From NCBI GenBank assembly GCA_013297575.1, contig JAAFHO010000244.1, positions 1 through 7,889 on the forward strand: a stretch of 7,889 bases of DNA. The letters are read 5' to 3'. The translations under genes were made by a program, and so were the position numbers. The notes beneath the pieces were generated by a model. The model saw nothing but the letters and a program-made list of their open reading frames with translations. It had not been told where the DNA came from and did no database searches. Below, one piece after another: positions 6,212-7,889 of the stretch (position 1 is the stretch's first letter; each line of letters starts with the position of its first letter). The DNA is from Chitinophagales bacterium (GTDB lineage: Bacteria; Bacteroidota; Bacteroidia; Chitinophagales; Saprospiraceae).

Positions 6212-7889
6212 CTAATCCAGTTTACGTCCTTCCTTAGCCCGATTCACAAACGCCGCCGCAGTATTCGGGTTAGCAGGCACTACCTCATACGTCTCGCCAT
6301 CCGGCATTTTGACCTGAAGATCCTTCGGTTTCATGCCTCCAAGTAAATCATTAAATTTAGTATCGCTACTCGCCACACTCATAGCACCTTTTTGGTAACC
6401 AAAGAAATACCAGAGTTCTGGGGTAGCAGAGATATAAAGGTAAAAGCGGTCATCACCTTTCACCTTATTTTTTTCCGCTTTTTCGCGTTTAAGTCGCTCT
6501 TTTTCTTCTTTCTTCTTCGCGGCTTCTTCCTTCGCCGCTTTTTCGTCCTCTTCGCGTTGTTTCTTTTCTTCGGGAGTCAGTTCTTCACCTGGTGTTTCGT
6601 CATAACCTGTGTCCTCCACCGTTACCTCTTCATCGTCCTCCACAGGCTCTTCTTCCACAAATGAATTTGGCATTTTGTACTCGAGGTAACCCGTCAATAC
6701 CTTATTTATTTGCTCACCACCGATGGTAATAAACGGTAATTTATCATCTGTACTCAAAAACGATTGATACTCGGGGTTCCATACCAAATTGTGTTTACCC
6801 ACCAAGAAAGCGAACTTATTATCCGCTTTAGGCAATAAAATCAAGTTGTTTTTCAAATCCGCAGCAATCGTCACATCCAATTTTGGGTCTGGAATAAACT
6901 CCGGCACGGTTTGTTGGTAAAACGCATTTTGAGCCGTGTAAATAGCATTCGGCGCATCATAAGTGGCCGCTTTGATATTATTGAGCATTAGATCCATGAG
7001 TTTGGTTGGCAGAAAAAACTCCGCACCGCTCATTACCTCACCCGTTATTTTGTAGGTAGTACTATCGGTAATATTAAAATCAGTGCGCAATTTGCCCGCC
7101 GCTTTTATTTTCATATAATTCAAACCAGATCCTAAGGCAATAGGCCCCTCGGCCACTACAGTTCCCACGCGATTATCAAAAATCATTTTAGAACCACGTA
7201 AGGCATTACCCGCAATTTTGGCCGAATCGCCAAAAATAAAACGGTCGTTTTCTGGCTCGTATTTGAACACGTCCTGCACATCAATCAAAGGACGATCCAC
7301 GCGGGCATTCGCAATTTTGAGGATACGTGGGTAACAATCGCCCGTTTCGCGGCTCAGGAAAATACCACTTACAATCGGGTCATTGGCTTCATTTTTAGAG
7401 TTTTTAATCCGCACCAATGGGTTATTTTTATCCACAGAGGTACTCACCGTAAACCAACTCGGTGTGGGTAGTTTGTCTGCGTCCAGTTTTGCATAGCCCT
7501 CAAACCGCAAATTGGGCTTATTCGCCTCCAATTTAACCTTACCTTTAAACAACGTTTTAATGCCTAAGCGGAATTTGGCATCCTCTTTTACTGGACCATC
7601 TGCCGAAGTAAGTACATTCTTTTTATTTTTGGCACCGCCACCCACGCGTTCTCCTAAGATATTGTCAAAAAAGATCTCTTGGTTGTAGCCTGTAATATTG
7701 TACTCGTAATAACCCTTGGCTTTGTAATCCTTTTTACCCGAAATATTGACCGTCGCACGGTTGATCGTATGGTACTTGTTCGATGTGTCAGCAACAATAC
7801 GGGCGTTGGTCAATTCATCCATCACACCACCCGATTTGATCTGAATATCGCCTGTTTCAGGATAAATATAAGCATCCGCCGATTTAATA
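6212..7889 (-). CDS. C-terminal part of a large, uncharacterised Bacteroidota protein (5' end cut)
   Basis: The frame is open from the right edge to TAG at 6212-6214, giving 558 C-terminal residues; the true start lies outside. An in-frame GTG-ATG at 7825-7820 is unlikely to be the start, because the 21 residues before it (SADAYIYPETGDIQIKSGG is part) continue the same beta-strand style. Numbered from that GTG, residues 1-390 are rich in alternating polar and hydrophobic strands with many Asn, Lys, Gly and Asp (ATVNISGKKDYKAKGYYEYN, RFEGYAKLDADKL, FIFGDSAKIAGNALRGSKM). This suggests a large beta-rich envelope protein. Residues 391-459 are highly charged, first acidic (EEEPVEDDEE), then Lys/Glu-rich and likely helical (EEAAKKKEEKERLKREKAEK). 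A conserved-looking tail follows: FYLYISATPELWYFFGYQKG, then FNDLLGGM. I do not recognise the family. A distant link to OstA/LptD-like or AsmA-like beta proteins is only a thought. No C-terminal sorting domain (type 9) is evident. Confidence 0.8.
   Translation of the reverse strand, partial: IKSADAYIYPETGDIQIKSGGVMDELTNARIVADTSNKYHTINRATVNISGKKDYKAKGYYEYNITGYNQEIFFDNILGERVGGGAKNKKNVLTSADGPVKEDAKFRLGIKTLFKGKVKLEANKPNLRFEGYAKLDADKLPTPSWFTVSTSVDKNNPLVRIKNSKNEANDPIVSGIFLSRETGDCYPRILKIANARVDRPLIDVQDVFKYEPENDRFIFGDSAKIAGNALRGSKMIFDNRVGTVVAEGPIALGSGLNYMKIKAAGKLRTDFNITDSTTYKITGEVMSGAEFFLPTKLMDLMLNNIKAATYDAPNAIYTAQNAFYQQTVPEFIPDPKLDVTIAADLKNNLILLPKADNKFAFLVGKHNLVWNPEYQSFLSTDDKLPFITIGGEQINKVLTGYLEYKMPNSFVEEEPVEDDEEVTVEDTGYDETPGEELTPEEKKQREEDEKAAKEEAAKKKEEKERLKREKAEKNKVKGDDRFYLYISATPELWYFFGYQKGAMSVASSDTKFNDLLGGMKPKDLQVKMPDGETYEVVPANPNTAAAFVNRAKEGRKLD

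Noticed and set aside
6392..6664. 90-codon plus-strand reading frame rich in Phe and Leu
   Set aside because: It is the complement of the Lys/Glu-rich segment of the large minus-strand gene and is explained by that pyrimidine-rich strand.
1..7889. Defence system, CRISPR array, phage or complete insertion sequence
   Set aside because: No direct repeats with regular spacers, transposase, integrase, nuclease or helicase motifs were seen in any frame.

Overview
This window looks like a chromosomal segment of a Bacteroidota bacterium, probably near Saprospiria or Chitinophagia (the rank is inference). The start codons lack Shine-Dalgarno sequences. Good matches to the Bacteroidota -7 promoter element TAnnTTTG lie upstream of three genes. 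One gene encodes a type 2 OMP decarboxylase. The bases are moderately AT-rich with no abrupt change. No rRNA, tRNA, CRISPR array, transposase or phage gene was seen.

Layout. Positions 1-439 (-) hold the N-terminal part of a pyridoxamine 5'-phosphate oxidase-like flavin protein, cut by the left edge. Positions 440-686 are intergenic and contain a perfect 46-bp palindrome. Positions 687-2555 (-) encode a secreted 622-residue protein with three widely spaced LysM domains joined by Pro/Thr/Asn-rich linkers. Positions 2556-2803 are a divergent promoter region with two TTGTACAA palindromes. Positions 2804-3893 (+) are a two-gene unit, surE followed 7 bp later by a small three-helix membrane protein. 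Positions 3894-4124 contain a terminator-shaped hairpin facing the minus strand. Positions 4125-4949 (+) are pyrF, and 5098-5904 (+) a YhhQ/VUT-family queuosine precursor transporter. Positions 5905-6211 carry a strong minus-strand terminator and a 165-bp palindromic, MITE-like element. Positions 6212-7889 (-) are the C-terminal 558 residues of a large protein I do not recognise, cut by the right edge.

Functions and links. The genes are mostly housekeeping and appear to be separate transcription units. SurE (nucleotide phosphatase), PyrF (UMP synthesis) and the queuosine transporter (tRNA modification) all touch nucleotide metabolism, but nothing in the sequence shows that they act together. 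The two minus-strand proteins of unknown role (LysM protein and large C-terminal fragment) look like cell-envelope components.

I see no convincing new multi-gene system. The most unusual content is in the non-coding DNA: the 46-bp perfect palindrome, the 165-bp inverted-repeat element in the 3' region of the large gene, and a hairpin terminator with no gene upstream on its strand.
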